Part shown: piece by piece, positions 32,369 to 39,096 of the stretch
Position numbering within the stretch: position 1 is the stretch's first letter
Layout of the letters: each line of letters opens with the position of its first letter
From: Anaerolineae bacterium
GTDB lineage: Bacteria > Chloroflexota > Anaerolineae > Aggregatilineales > Phototrophicaceae
Assembly (NCBI GenBank): GCA_022843385.1
Contig: JALHNT010000045.1
Span: 1 to 56,567 of the forward strand
DNA: 56,567 nt
Direction of reading: 5' to 3'
Position numbers and translations under genes: made by a program
Notes under the pieces: generated by a model
What the model was told of the DNA's origin: nothing
Database searches by the model: none
What the model saw: only the letters and a program-made list of their open reading frames with translations

Positions 32369-32776
32369 ATGAAAAGATTATATTGGCTGGCTATCCTGGC
32401 TGGATTGCTGCTGCTCCTCACGGGGTGCGGGAGTCCGCTGCAATCCAGCGTTACGCTGCCTTTGGCACAAGATCGGCTTACCTTTATCTACTTTTTCACC
32501 GACGGCTGACCGCCCTGAGCGCAAATGACGCCCATCGTGCATGGGCTTGAAAATGAATTTCAAGATCTAGTGGCATTTGTGTATTTGAACGCACTGGACA
32601 GCGCAGAAGGGCAGCGCACGTTCGAAGCGCTTAACCTGCCAGGGCATCCCAGTTTTATGCTGTTCACCCCGGATGGTGTTGAGGTCTATCGTTCTTTTGG
32701 CATCGTCGAAGCCGAATCGCTGCGTGCTGCTGTTGAAAATGCTCTAAATAGCCTAGCTACAACCGATGAACCGTAG
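32369..32776 (+). CDS. Selenocysteine-containing thioredoxin-like lipoprotein (UPPU)
   Basis: 135 residues if the in-frame TGA codons at 32507-32509 and 32516-32518 are read as selenocysteine. The lipobox LTGC is at residue 20. FFTDG-U47-P-P-U50-AQMTPIV replaces the thioredoxin FWAxWCPPCxxxxP pattern, so both redox cysteines are TGA. The fold continues with VAFVYLN and the cis-Pro loop LPGHPSFMLF, then a final helix. A hairpin of SECIS type lies at 32530-32546. Reading frame, spacing and composition are uninterrupted on both sides, which argues against decay. Conventional annotation would split it into 46- and 83-residue pieces. It would be a strong thiol/selenol reductase or copper chelator at the membrane. 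Confidence 0.85.
32530..32546 (+). promoter_or_regulatory. Candidate bacterial SECIS element of the UPPU gene
   Basis: GCCCAT-CGTGC-ATGGGC is a perfect 6-bp stem with a 5-base loop and G at loop position 2. The loop begins 17 nt after the second TGA and 26 nt after the first. Bacterial SECIS elements are short hairpins just 3' of UGA with a G among the first two loop bases. Confidence 0.75.
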
Positions 32777-32814
32777 GATTCGAAGTAATTGGGGGGATTT
32801 CGGTCATCCCAACG

Positions 32815-32853
32815 AAAAAACATGGCACACCTGTATCGACCGTGTGCCATGTT
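32815..32853 (-). terminator. Terminator between convergent selenoprotein genes
   Basis: AACATGGCACAC and GTGTGCCATGTT form a 12-bp stem around an 11-base loop. On the minus strand it is followed by TTTTTT, so it should end the transcript of the DUF1573-like gene, and may slow transcription in the other direction. Confidence 0.8.
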
Positions 32854-32917
32854 CCTGAAAGTGAAAAGCTGGTTAGCCCTCTAGTGAATCACCTTTCGTT
32901 TCGAGTTTGAATCGTTT

Positions 32918-33406
32918 TCACGCACCCCACATGGAACGAACGGTTAAGGGAATCTCTGCCTGAGTCGGGTCGTTGGTCAGGACCTGCACGCGGAACTCAT
33001 GCTGGCCGCCCATGCCTTCATGCATGGTGTAGCGCAGCGTAATCGTTGCTTCTTCTCCGGGCTGTATAGTCGTCGAACTGACGACGGCGCGGGGCGGTCA
33101 GCACCCTTGCAGCAGTTCGACACGTGGTTCGCCCAGGATTGTCAGCGGTTGATCGCCCACATTGCGAACCCGGAACACACTCTCAACCGGCTGTTCAAAG
33201 CGCACAGCGCCGTGATCAATGCTGGTCTGGTCAACTTCGGCGCGCGGCGCTCCCGCAACCTCTGGTTCGAACGGTTCACGGCGGCTGCCGGTCATTGCGG
33301 CAACGATGGCGAGCACAACCACAATTGCGCCAACAATGACTGCCGGAAGCAGCCATGTGGGTCGCTGTGGTGACTTCGTAGGTTGTGGTTTTTTCGATTT
33401 ACTCAA
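32918..33406 (-). CDS. Selenocysteine-containing DUF1573-like membrane protein (GC-U-PP)
   Basis: 162 residues from TTG 33406 (AAGGAG 7 bases upstream) to TGA 32918-32920, reading the in-frame TGA at 33098-33100 as selenocysteine 103. One membrane segment at about 19-40 (LLPAVIVGAIVVVLAIVAAM) precedes an Ig-like domain: IDHGAVRFEQPVESVFRVRN, GDQPLTILG, VELLQGC-U-PPRAVV, then PGEEATITLRYTMHEGMGG and VLTNDP. The fold and motifs continue undisturbed after the TGA, and a Cys is usual at that place in relatives as I recall them (CCPP). A SECIS-type hairpin lies at 33069-33085. The vicinal Cys-Sec pair suits metal binding or redox function. It is probably in operon with the cytochrome c at 33460. 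Confidence 0.85.
33069..33085 (-). promoter_or_regulatory. Candidate bacterial SECIS element of the DUF1573-like gene
   Basis: On the minus strand GTCGTC-AGTTC-GACGAC is a perfect 6-bp stem with 5-base loop, G at loop position 2, loop starting 18 nt after the TGA. The geometry is the same as in the UPPU gene, although the stem sequence is unrelated. Confidence 0.75.
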
Positions 33407-33459
33407 GAGATTCTCCTTTGATGCTCAGATAAGAATTGCTGCTACACACGTCCCCTACG

Positions 33460-34038
33460 TTAATCAGAGAACATGCTTTGCTCGTCTTCAGTCAACTGTT
33501 GCTGCGATGCGCGCTGTTCGTCTGTCCACATGGTTTTGATGTAAGCAATGACGAACAAGATTTGTTCATCGGTCAGGATGTCGCCGAAAGGCGGCATGAT
33601 GTAAAAACGGGCTGGATCACTGAATCCGCCTTCTGTTACATAGCGGATGAGCAGCACATCGCTGTGGTGCCAGCTATGCCCGGTTTCGTTATGCGGCGGC
33701 GCGCCGATCCGTCCGGTGACATCGGGTTCAAGCGGCGATGCGGGGAACTGCCCCTGACCGTCAATCCCGTGACAGGCAGCGCAATACTGCGTGTATATGG
33801 CTCGCCCTTGCGTAAGCTCGATTTCATAAAATCGTCTACCGAGTATTTGAATTTGCGCGTCACCAGACGAATGCTGTCCCTGCGCCAACTGTGCCTGATT
33901 CGAATACTCCCCCACGACTTGAGTTTGCTGCCTATCAGACGTAGACCGTGCGGCAACGATCAAAATCAGTGTGGAACAAACGCACATCGTGAAGATCAAC
34001 GGCAGTCCACAGCAAGATATGCGCCATTTGTCATCCAC
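33460..34038 (-). CDS. Cytochrome c, membrane-anchored (paralogue of 29536)
   Basis: 192 residues. An N-terminal membrane segment (about 10-30; LPLIFTMCVCSTLILIVAA) acts as signal or anchor; there is no clear lipobox. The haem motif is CAACH in YCAACHGIDGQGQF. The HNETGHSWHHSDV His cluster and FYIMPPFGD with probable axial Met match the protein at 29536 closely, including the final IIAYIKTMWTDEQ-like helix. The start ATG 34038 has only a weak upstream site. It lies 53 bp before the selenocysteine DUF1573-like gene and reads away from the CopA gene. One 7-2-7 operator lies in the shared promoter region. Confidence 0.88.
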   Translation of the reverse strand: MDDKWRISCCGLPLIFTMCVCSTLILIVAARSTSDRQQTQVVGEYSNQAQLAQGQHSSGDAQIQILGRRFYEIELTQGRAIYTQYCAACHGIDGQGQFPASPLEPDVTGRIGAPPHNETGHSWHHSDVLLIRYVTEGGFSDPARFYIMPPFGDILTDEQILFVIAYIKTMWTDEQRASQQQLTEDEQSMFSD

Positions 34039-34111
34039 CGTATGCGGACATTCCTTATCGGCTAAAAACGATTCTGCTTTTAGCTTATCCTAGAGTCTCT
34101 TCACAGGACAA

Positions 34112-34127
34112 TACGCCATTTGGCGCA
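34112..34127. promoter_or_regulatory. 7-2-7 operator (TACGCCA-TT-TGGCGCA)
   Basis: Near-perfect copy between the divergent cytochrome c and CopA genes, 63 bases before the CopA start. A TTTATC element lies about 22 bases further on, the same offset seen at 28018 and 40865. Confidence 0.7.
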
Positions 34128-34190
34128 TCCCACCAACGAACACTGTGATTTATCTTCAGAGGGAGAAGTGCATGTATGTAGGAGAATGAA

Positions 34191-36758
34191 ATGGCTGAAG
34201 GAACAATTCAACAGATTGACCTCCCTATCACCGGCATGACCTGTGCAGGCTGCGTTCGCAACGTTGAGCGCGCTTTGACCAAAATGGATGGTATCAAAGA
34301 GGCATCTGTTAACCTGGCGACGGAACGCGCTACTGTTCAGTTCAACGCCACGCAGCTCAACGTAGAAAATCTCATCCAGCAGGTACAGGCTGCCGGATAC
34401 GGAGTCGCTACTGCTTCGGCTGAATTACCGATCACCGGAATGACGTGTGCAAGCTGTGTTCGTAACGTCGAACGGGCAGTTGCCAAACAATCGGGTGTGC
34501 TGTCGGTCAACGTCAACGTGGCAACTGAAAAAGCTACTGTGACGTACCTACCCAATGTTGCCCGGCGCGGCGATCTGATCAAAGCAGTGGAAGCGGCGGG
34601 CTACGGCGTCCTCGACCTGTCGAATATGGATGCTCCAGAAGATGCTGAACGCGCAGCGCGCGAAGCCGAGATCAACCGGCAGAAGCGCATGGTGGTTATC
34701 GGCACAATCTTTGCGCTGCCCTTGTTCCTGTTGAGCATGGCACGCGATTTGTACATGGCAAGTTTCATGGGGTCGAATCCGATGGCAACCCATATCATGA
34801 ATGGCATGGTGGCCGGCCCTACGCCATTCCTGGACTGGCTGTTGTGGTCTGGTTGGCCGTTTATCTTTCTGCTGTTGGCGACACCTGTACAAGTCATCGT
34901 TGGTAAACAGTACGTGGTTGGCGCATACAAAGCTGCACGCAACGGCTACACCAACATGGATACTCTAATCGCTATCGGTACGATGGCCGCTTATATCTAC
35001 AGCGTGGCGGTACTGGCAGGCATCGTCTTCGGTTTTACGGATATCGTCGGCGATCACGTGTACTTCGAGACGGGCGCGGTGATACTGGTTCTGATTACGC
35101 TGGGCAAACTGCTGGAAGCGCGTGCGAAAGGCCGTACCAGCGAGGCGATCAAAAAACTGATGGGGCTTGCACCAAAGACTGCAACGCTGCTGCGGGATAA
35201 CCAGGAAATAGAAGTCGCAATTGACGATGTGTTGACTGGCGACGTGCTGATTGTCAAACCCGGCGAGCGCATCCCAGTAGACGGCATCGTAGTGGAAGGG
35301 CGTTCATCGGTAGATGAATCGATGCTTACTGGTGAGAGCCTGCCAGTAAACAAAGAGACGGGCAGCGAAGTCATTGGCGCAACCATCAACAAACAGGGGC
35401 GGTTGATTATCGAAGCGCAGAAAGTGGGCGCACAAACTGCCCTGGCGCAAATCATCCGCCTGGTCGAACAGGCACAAGGGTCAAAAGCGCCAATACAACG
35501 GGTTGCGGATCGTGTATCGAGTGTTTTTGTGCCTATCGTCCTGGTGTTGGCGGCGCTCACCTTCATTGGATGGCTCATCATCGGGCAAACTTCGTTTGTG
35601 GGCGCGCTCGTCCCCGCCATTGCTGTCCTGGTCATTGCCTGCCCGTGTGCCCTGGGACTGGCAACCCCAACAGCCATTATGGTCGGCACCGGACGTGGTG
35701 CGGAGATGGGGATTCTTTTCAAGAACAGTGAGGCGCTGGAAAACGCCAAGCGGGTGCGGGTAATAGCACTGGACAAAACCGGCACGATCACCAAGGGCGA
35801 ACCGAGCGTCACCGATATTATCCCTCTGAACGGATTCGATCCGGTTGAACTGCTCCGGTTGGCAGCCACCGCCGAGCGTGGCAGCGAGCATCCGCTGGGG
35901 CAGGCAGTGGTCGAAGCGGCGCAAAAACGCAATATTCCCCTGACACAGCCCCAATCGTTTGAAGCCGAGTCCGGGCGGGGCATTCGTGCTGTTGTCGAAG
36001 GTAAAACCGTATTGGTGGGTAGTCCGCGCTTTATCCGCGAGCAGGGACATGCGCTGGAACAGACACAAGCGCAAATCGAGGCGCTCCAGGCCAAAGCACG
36101 CACGGTGGTCATCGTCACTGTAGATGGCGTAATAGGTGGCTTGATTGGTATTGCCGACACCGTGAAAGAAGGCTCACGCGAAGCAATTGCAGCACTGCAC
36201 AAACTGGGACTGGAAGTGGTCATGGTCACAGGTGACAACGAAAAAACCGCCCAGGCGATTGCGCGTGAAGTGGGGATTGAGCGTGTGCTGGCCGAAGTGC
36301 TGCCCAATCAGAAGGTCGAGGCCGTCAAGCAGTTACAGGCTGAAGGCAAGCGCGTTGCCATGGTGGGTGACGGCATCAACGATGCGCCCGCCCTGGCGCA
36401 GGCGGATGTTGGTATCGCCATCGGCACTGGTACAGACATTGCAATGGAAGCCTCAGATGTGACCTTAGTGAGCGGCGATCTGCGTGGCGCAGCGCGCGCC
36501 ATTACACTCAGCCGCGCCACCATGAGGACGATTTACCAGAATCTATTCTGGGCGTTCATCTACAACGTCCTACTCATTCCGGTGGCGATGGCTGGGGCGC
36601 TTGTGCCTATTCTTGCCGGGGCAGCTATGGCCTTTTCCTCCATCTTCGTGGTCAGCAACAGTCTGCGCCTTCGCAATGCCCGTGTCTTGGACGCTTCAGG
36701 TTTGGAGAAAGGCATCATCCAGACCTCAGAAAAAACCACGTCGCCTGCTGCGGCCTAG
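34191..36758 (+). CDS. copA: CopA-type (CPC) P1B copper-exporting ATPase, two HMA domains
   Basis: 855 residues. ATG 34191 follows AGGAG by 6 bases. Two HMA domains have MTC18AGC21 and MTC86ASC89. Motifs further on are ESMLTGESLP, IAC484PC486ALGLATP, D528KTGTITKG, SEHPLGQAV and MVGDGINDAPAL, with conserved Asn/Tyr residues in the last helices. All hallmarks of P1B-1 Cu(I) exporters are intact. It pumps Cu(I) out of the cytoplasm using ATP. It is followed by a strong terminator and then, on the other strand, by a CopZ-like chaperone gene. The overall set matches a complete and functional pump. Confidence 0.96.
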   Translation: MAEGTIQQIDLPITGMTCAGCVRNVERALTKMDGIKEASVNLATERATVQFNATQLNVENLIQQVQAAGYGVATASAELPITGMTCASCVRNVERAVAKQSGVLSVNVNVATEKATVTYLPNVARRGDLIKAVEAAGYGVLDLSNMDAPEDAERAAREAEINRQKRMVVIGTIFALPLFLLSMARDLYMASFMGSNPMATHIMNGMVAGPTPFLDWLLWSGWPFIFLLLATPVQVIVGKQYVVGAYKAARNGYTNMDTLIAIGTMAAYIYSVAVLAGIVFGFTDIVGDHVYFETGAVILVLITLGKLLEARAKGRTSEAIKKLMGLAPKTATLLRDNQEIEVAIDDVLTGDVLIVKPGERIPVDGIVVEGRSSVDESMLTGESLPVNKETGSEVIGATINKQGRLIIEAQKVGAQTALAQIIRLVEQAQGSKAPIQRVADRVSSVFVPIVLVLAALTFIGWLIIGQTSFVGALVPAIAVLVIACPCALGLATPTAIMVGTGRGAEMGILFKNSEALENAKRVRVIALDKTGTITKGEPSVTDIIPLNGFDPVELLRLAATAERGSEHPLGQAVVEAAQKRNIPLTQPQSFEAESGRGIRAVVEGKTVLVGSPRFIREQGHALEQTQAQIEALQAKARTVVIVTVDGVIGGLIGIADTVKEGSREAIAALHKLGLEVVMVTGDNEKTAQAIAREVGIERVLAEVLPNQKVEAVKQLQAEGKRVAMVGDGINDAPALAQADVGIAIGTGTDIAMEASDVTLVSGDLRGAARAITLSRATMRTIYQNLFWAFIYNVLLIPVAMAGALVPILAGAAMAFSSIFVVSNSLRLRNARVLDASGLEKGIIQTSEKTTSPAAA

Positions 36759-36785
36759 TTCCTGACTACAATAGGATGGGTAATC

Positions 36786-36826
36786 GAAACGACCCCGGCG
36801 AAGTGCGGGGTCGTTTCTCTTTCTCT
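36786..36826 (+). terminator. Strong terminator after copA
   Basis: GAAACGACCCCG and CGGGGTCGTTTC form a perfect 12-bp stem with an 8-base loop, followed by TCTTTCTCT. Confidence 0.85.
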
Positions 36827-36838
36827 CCGGCGTTTCAT

Positions 36839-37048
36839 TTATGCTTCGACAGGCGGATACTCGATCTCAACCAGCTTCTGTTCGATCACCGGCCATGACG
36901 CGGGTGTCTCCCACTCCACAGTGACCAGTTGAGCGGGCTTGTTCACATCAACATGAACGACGCCCGTGATTTGCTCAATCTCACCTCTGACGGTGCTGAC
37001 GCAGCCATTGCAGGTCATATTCGGGACCTTGAAAGTTTTGGTTTCCAT
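36839..37048 (-). CDS. copZ: CopZ-like HMA copper chaperone
   Basis: 69 residues from ATG 37048 (AGGAG 9 bases upstream; the ATG at 37084 is unsupported). A single HMA domain: TFKVPNMTCNGCVSTV, with the MTCxxC copper site, and VDVNKPAQLVTVEW. It would deliver Cu(I) to the CopA pumps. It reads convergently towards copA and divergently from the small zinc-ribbon protein and two-component system, with one 7-2-7 site between. Confidence 0.92.
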   Translation of the reverse strand: METKTFKVPNMTCNGCVSTVRGEIEQITGVVHVDVNKPAQLVTVEWETPASWPVIEQKLVEIEYPPVEA

Positions 37049-37121
37049 AAGGAACAACTCCTGTTTGATAGGGATGTTTGCCATTCATCATCGAGCTTAT
37101 CGTGTGTTCGGCCCTTTGATA

Positions 37122-37137
37122 TGCGCCATTTGGCGGT
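37122..37137. promoter_or_regulatory. 7-2-7 operator (TGCGCCA-TT-TGGCGGT)
   Basis: Located between the divergent CopZ and zinc-ribbon/two-component genes. A TTGACA -35-like element begins 3 bases after it (37140-37145) in the rightward direction. Confidence 0.6.
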
Positions 37138-37186
37138 GTTTGACATTCGTGAGTGCGTTTATCATGAAAATAAAGGAGTGTGTGCT

Positions 37187-37384
37187 ATGCAGTTGCAATC
37201 CACGATTGTCTGCCCTGAGTGCAGTTTCATCAAAACAGAAACAATGCCCACCGACAGCTGTCGAGTGCTCTATCAGTGCCTCAATTGTGGGGTGATGCTT
37301 CGTCCAAAACCAGGTGATTGCTGCGTGTTCTGCTCGTATGGGAGTTTCCCGTGTCCTCCCAAACAAGAAGAGGAAACAAGCTGA
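37187..37384 (+). CDS. GDCCVFCSYG-type small cysteine-rich (zinc-ribbon) protein
   Basis: 65 residues from ATG 37187 (AAGGAG 9 bases upstream; the longer frame is not supported). Two CxxC pairs, CPECSF and CLNCGV, form a zinc ribbon, followed by GDCCVFCSYGS and CPPKQEEE, a signature that I recall from small proteins of mercury and copper loci. It overlaps the following response regulator (TGATG) and so is probably co-produced with it. Metal binding is certain in outline, the metal is not; a cytoplasmic copper buffer or a signalling partner is possible. Confidence 0.8.
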   Translation: MQLQSTIVCPECSFIKTETMPTDSCRVLYQCLNCGVMLRPKPGDCCVFCSYGSFPCPPKQEEETS

Positions 37385-38025
37385 TGCGTGTGCTTTTGGC
37401 TGAGGATCACAAAATCGTACGTCAAGGGACACGCCTGTACCTGGAAAGCATGGGGGTCGAGATTATCGGCGAGGCGACGACAGGGGTGGAGGCCGTCCGG
37501 CTGGCGCGTGAACTTCGGCCTGACGTGGTGGTGATGGATATTCACATGCCGGAACTGACTGGGGTCGAAGCCACTCGCCGAATCCTGGACGAGAATGTCG
37601 ATGTGCGTGTCCTGGTCTTGACCGCCTACGATGACCCTGTCTACGTTCATGCTTTGCTCGATGCCGGCGCAGATGGATTCGTGTTAAAAACGGCGGAGCT
37701 TTCTCAATTGTATCAAGCACTGCAAGATGTTGCGGTTGGCCGCCCCGCATTTGATGCAGGCGTGATGGCAAAGGCGGCTCAACATGTTCCCAGTACAACT
37801 ACTCTGGTCGAAGGTTTGACTGACCGCGAAATTGAAATCCTAACATGCGCTGCTCGTGGGCTAACCAATAAACAGATCGGCAAAATCCTGTTCATCTCGG
37901 ATCGCACCGTGCAGGGACACTTGCAGAATATCTATCAGAAGCTTGGCGTGACCACCCGCACAGAAGCCGTAACCGCAGCATTGACGCGCGGATTGATTAG
38001 CCTTGTCGAAGGAGGTCAGAGTTGA
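37384..38025 (+). CDS. NarL/FixJ-family response regulator
   Basis: 213 residues from ATG 37384. The receiver has LLAEDHKIV, phospho-acceptor Asp in VVVMDIHMP, and Lys in FVLKTAEL. The C-terminal LuxR HTH reads LTDREIEILTCAARGLTNKQIG and SDRTVQGHLQNIYQKL. Its recognition helix (SDRTVQGHL) is identical to that of the regulator at 25327-25986, so the two may share DNA sites. It is coupled to the zinc-ribbon gene before it and to the YHS-domain kinase after it (3- to 4-bp overlaps). Likely controls the 7-2-7 operators of the island, by inference from geometry. Confidence 0.9.
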   Translation: MRVLLAEDHKIVRQGTRLYLESMGVEIIGEATTGVEAVRLARELRPDVVVMDIHMPELTGVEATRRILDENVDVRVLVLTAYDDPVYVHALLDAGADGFVLKTAELSQLYQALQDVAVGRPAFDAGVMAKAAQHVPSTTTLVEGLTDREIEILTCAARGLTNKQIGKILFISDRTVQGHLQNIYQKLGVTTRTEAVTAALTRGLISLVEGGQS

Positions 38026-39071
38026 CGGACTGGTTTCACGTTGCGCTCACGGTTTTGGTGTTATTCGCGGTCACAAACTTCTGGCTTGTTTATCGTGTTC
38101 TGAGACCGCTGCGAAAACTGGCTTTACAGACAGCGGATCTGTCACGCGGCAATCTTGCTGCCCTTCAACAGCCCTGTGGCGGTATTCCTGAAATTGGCAT
38201 TTTGCAGCGCACGATGGCAAGCATGGCGGCTCATGTGCGCCGTAGTCACGACGATGGTCTCGCTTATCGCCATGCCCTGACCGATGGTCAGGAGGCGGAG
38301 CGGGCACGTATCGCGCATGAACTCCATGACGACACCATCCAGTCGCTCGTGGCAATCGCTCAAAGCCTGGATTTTGCTTCAAATTGGATCGAAAAGGACT
38401 CCGTACGAGCAGCCGCGATGCTCAAAACAGCCCGTCAGCAAGCGGTTGAAACCATTGAAGGCTTGCGAAGACTCATCGCTAATCTCCGGCCCCCCGCATT
38501 GGAAGAACTGGGTTTGATCCCTGCCTTGCGAATGCTGGCTGAGAGCGAATCAAGCGCAGAAGTGAAAGTGCGAACGACAGGTATCGAACGCCGCCTGCAA
38601 GCAGGACACGAGCTTTCGCTGTTCCGAGTGGCTCAGGAAGCGATCCACAATGCACAGCGACATGGTCAAGCAACCCGGATTTCAGTTGAGGTCGATTACC
38701 AGCCACAAAGGGTACGCCTGAGTACATGTGACAATGGCGTAGGATTCCGTCCTCCCCAAAATTTCGATCAGCTCGTAAGGAACGGTCATTACGGGCTGCT
38801 TGGAATGCAGGAGCGCATTCAGCACCTCAATGGGACGATCCAGATTGTGAGCGCGCCGGATAGCGGGACGAACCTTGTTGTGGAATTACCGCTGGATAAG
38901 CTCGATCAACCTACTGAAACGGTGAAAGACCCGGTCTGCGGCGCATGGATACAACCCCAACAGGCGTATGGAAATGTGCGCTACGAAGGTGAGAAATACT
39001 ACTTCTGCTGCCCGGTGTGCCAGGGGGCTTTTCAGCAGAATCCAGAATCTTATCTTGGCAGCCTGAACTAA
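38022..39071 (+). CDS. HisKA_3 sensor kinase with C-terminal YHS metal-binding domain
   Basis: 349 residues from TTG 38022, which overlaps the regulator stop and follows AAGGAGGT by 5 bases. One membrane segment (about 5-25) and a HAMP-like region are followed by ARIAHELHDDTIQSLVAIAQ, with the phospho-accepting His, and a HATPase_c domain (HNAQRHGQA, DNGVGF, GLLGMQERI). Residues about 302-349 form a YHS domain (DPVCGAWI, YFCCPVCQGAFQQNPESYL), the metal-binding module also found at the start of the CopA at 49072. There is no periplasmic sensor, so cytoplasmic copper sensed by the YHS domain is the likely input. This architecture is unusual. Confidence 0.9.
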   Translation: MTDWFHVALTVLVLFAVTNFWLVYRVLRPLRKLALQTADLSRGNLAALQQPCGGIPEIGILQRTMASMAAHVRRSHDDGLAYRHALTDGQEAERARIAHELHDDTIQSLVAIAQSLDFASNWIEKDSVRAAAMLKTARQQAVETIEGLRRLIANLRPPALEELGLIPALRMLAESESSAEVKVRTTGIERRLQAGHELSLFRVAQEAIHNAQRHGQATRISVEVDYQPQRVRLSTCDNGVGFRPPQNFDQLVRNGHYGLLGMQERIQHLNGTIQIVSAPDSGTNLVVELPLDKLDQPTETVKDPVCGAWIQPQQAYGNVRYEGEKYYFCCPVCQGAFQQNPESYLGSLN

Positions 39072-39096
39072 ATTCAAATAAGGGAAAAATCTCAAT

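Noticed and set aside
32507..32518. Pseudogene explanation for the two TGA codons
   Set aside because: Both stops fall exactly on the CxxC cysteines, the remaining frame is intact, and a SECIS-type hairpin follows; decay would not be this specific.
32369..33406. Alternative genetic code with TGA read as Trp or Gly
   Set aside because: Many genes here end in TGA with ATGA or TGATG overlaps to the next start, so TGA is a normal stop in this genome.
34020..34035. TGCGCCATTTGTCATC, a partial operator match at the cytochrome c start codon
   Set aside because: The right half does not match, and the bases encode the first codons of the protein; a stronger site lies about 85 bp away.
35054..36307. 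417-codon minus-strand frame within copA
   Set aside because: It is antisense to an intact, fully conserved ATPase gene and has no ribosome-binding site or protein-like features.
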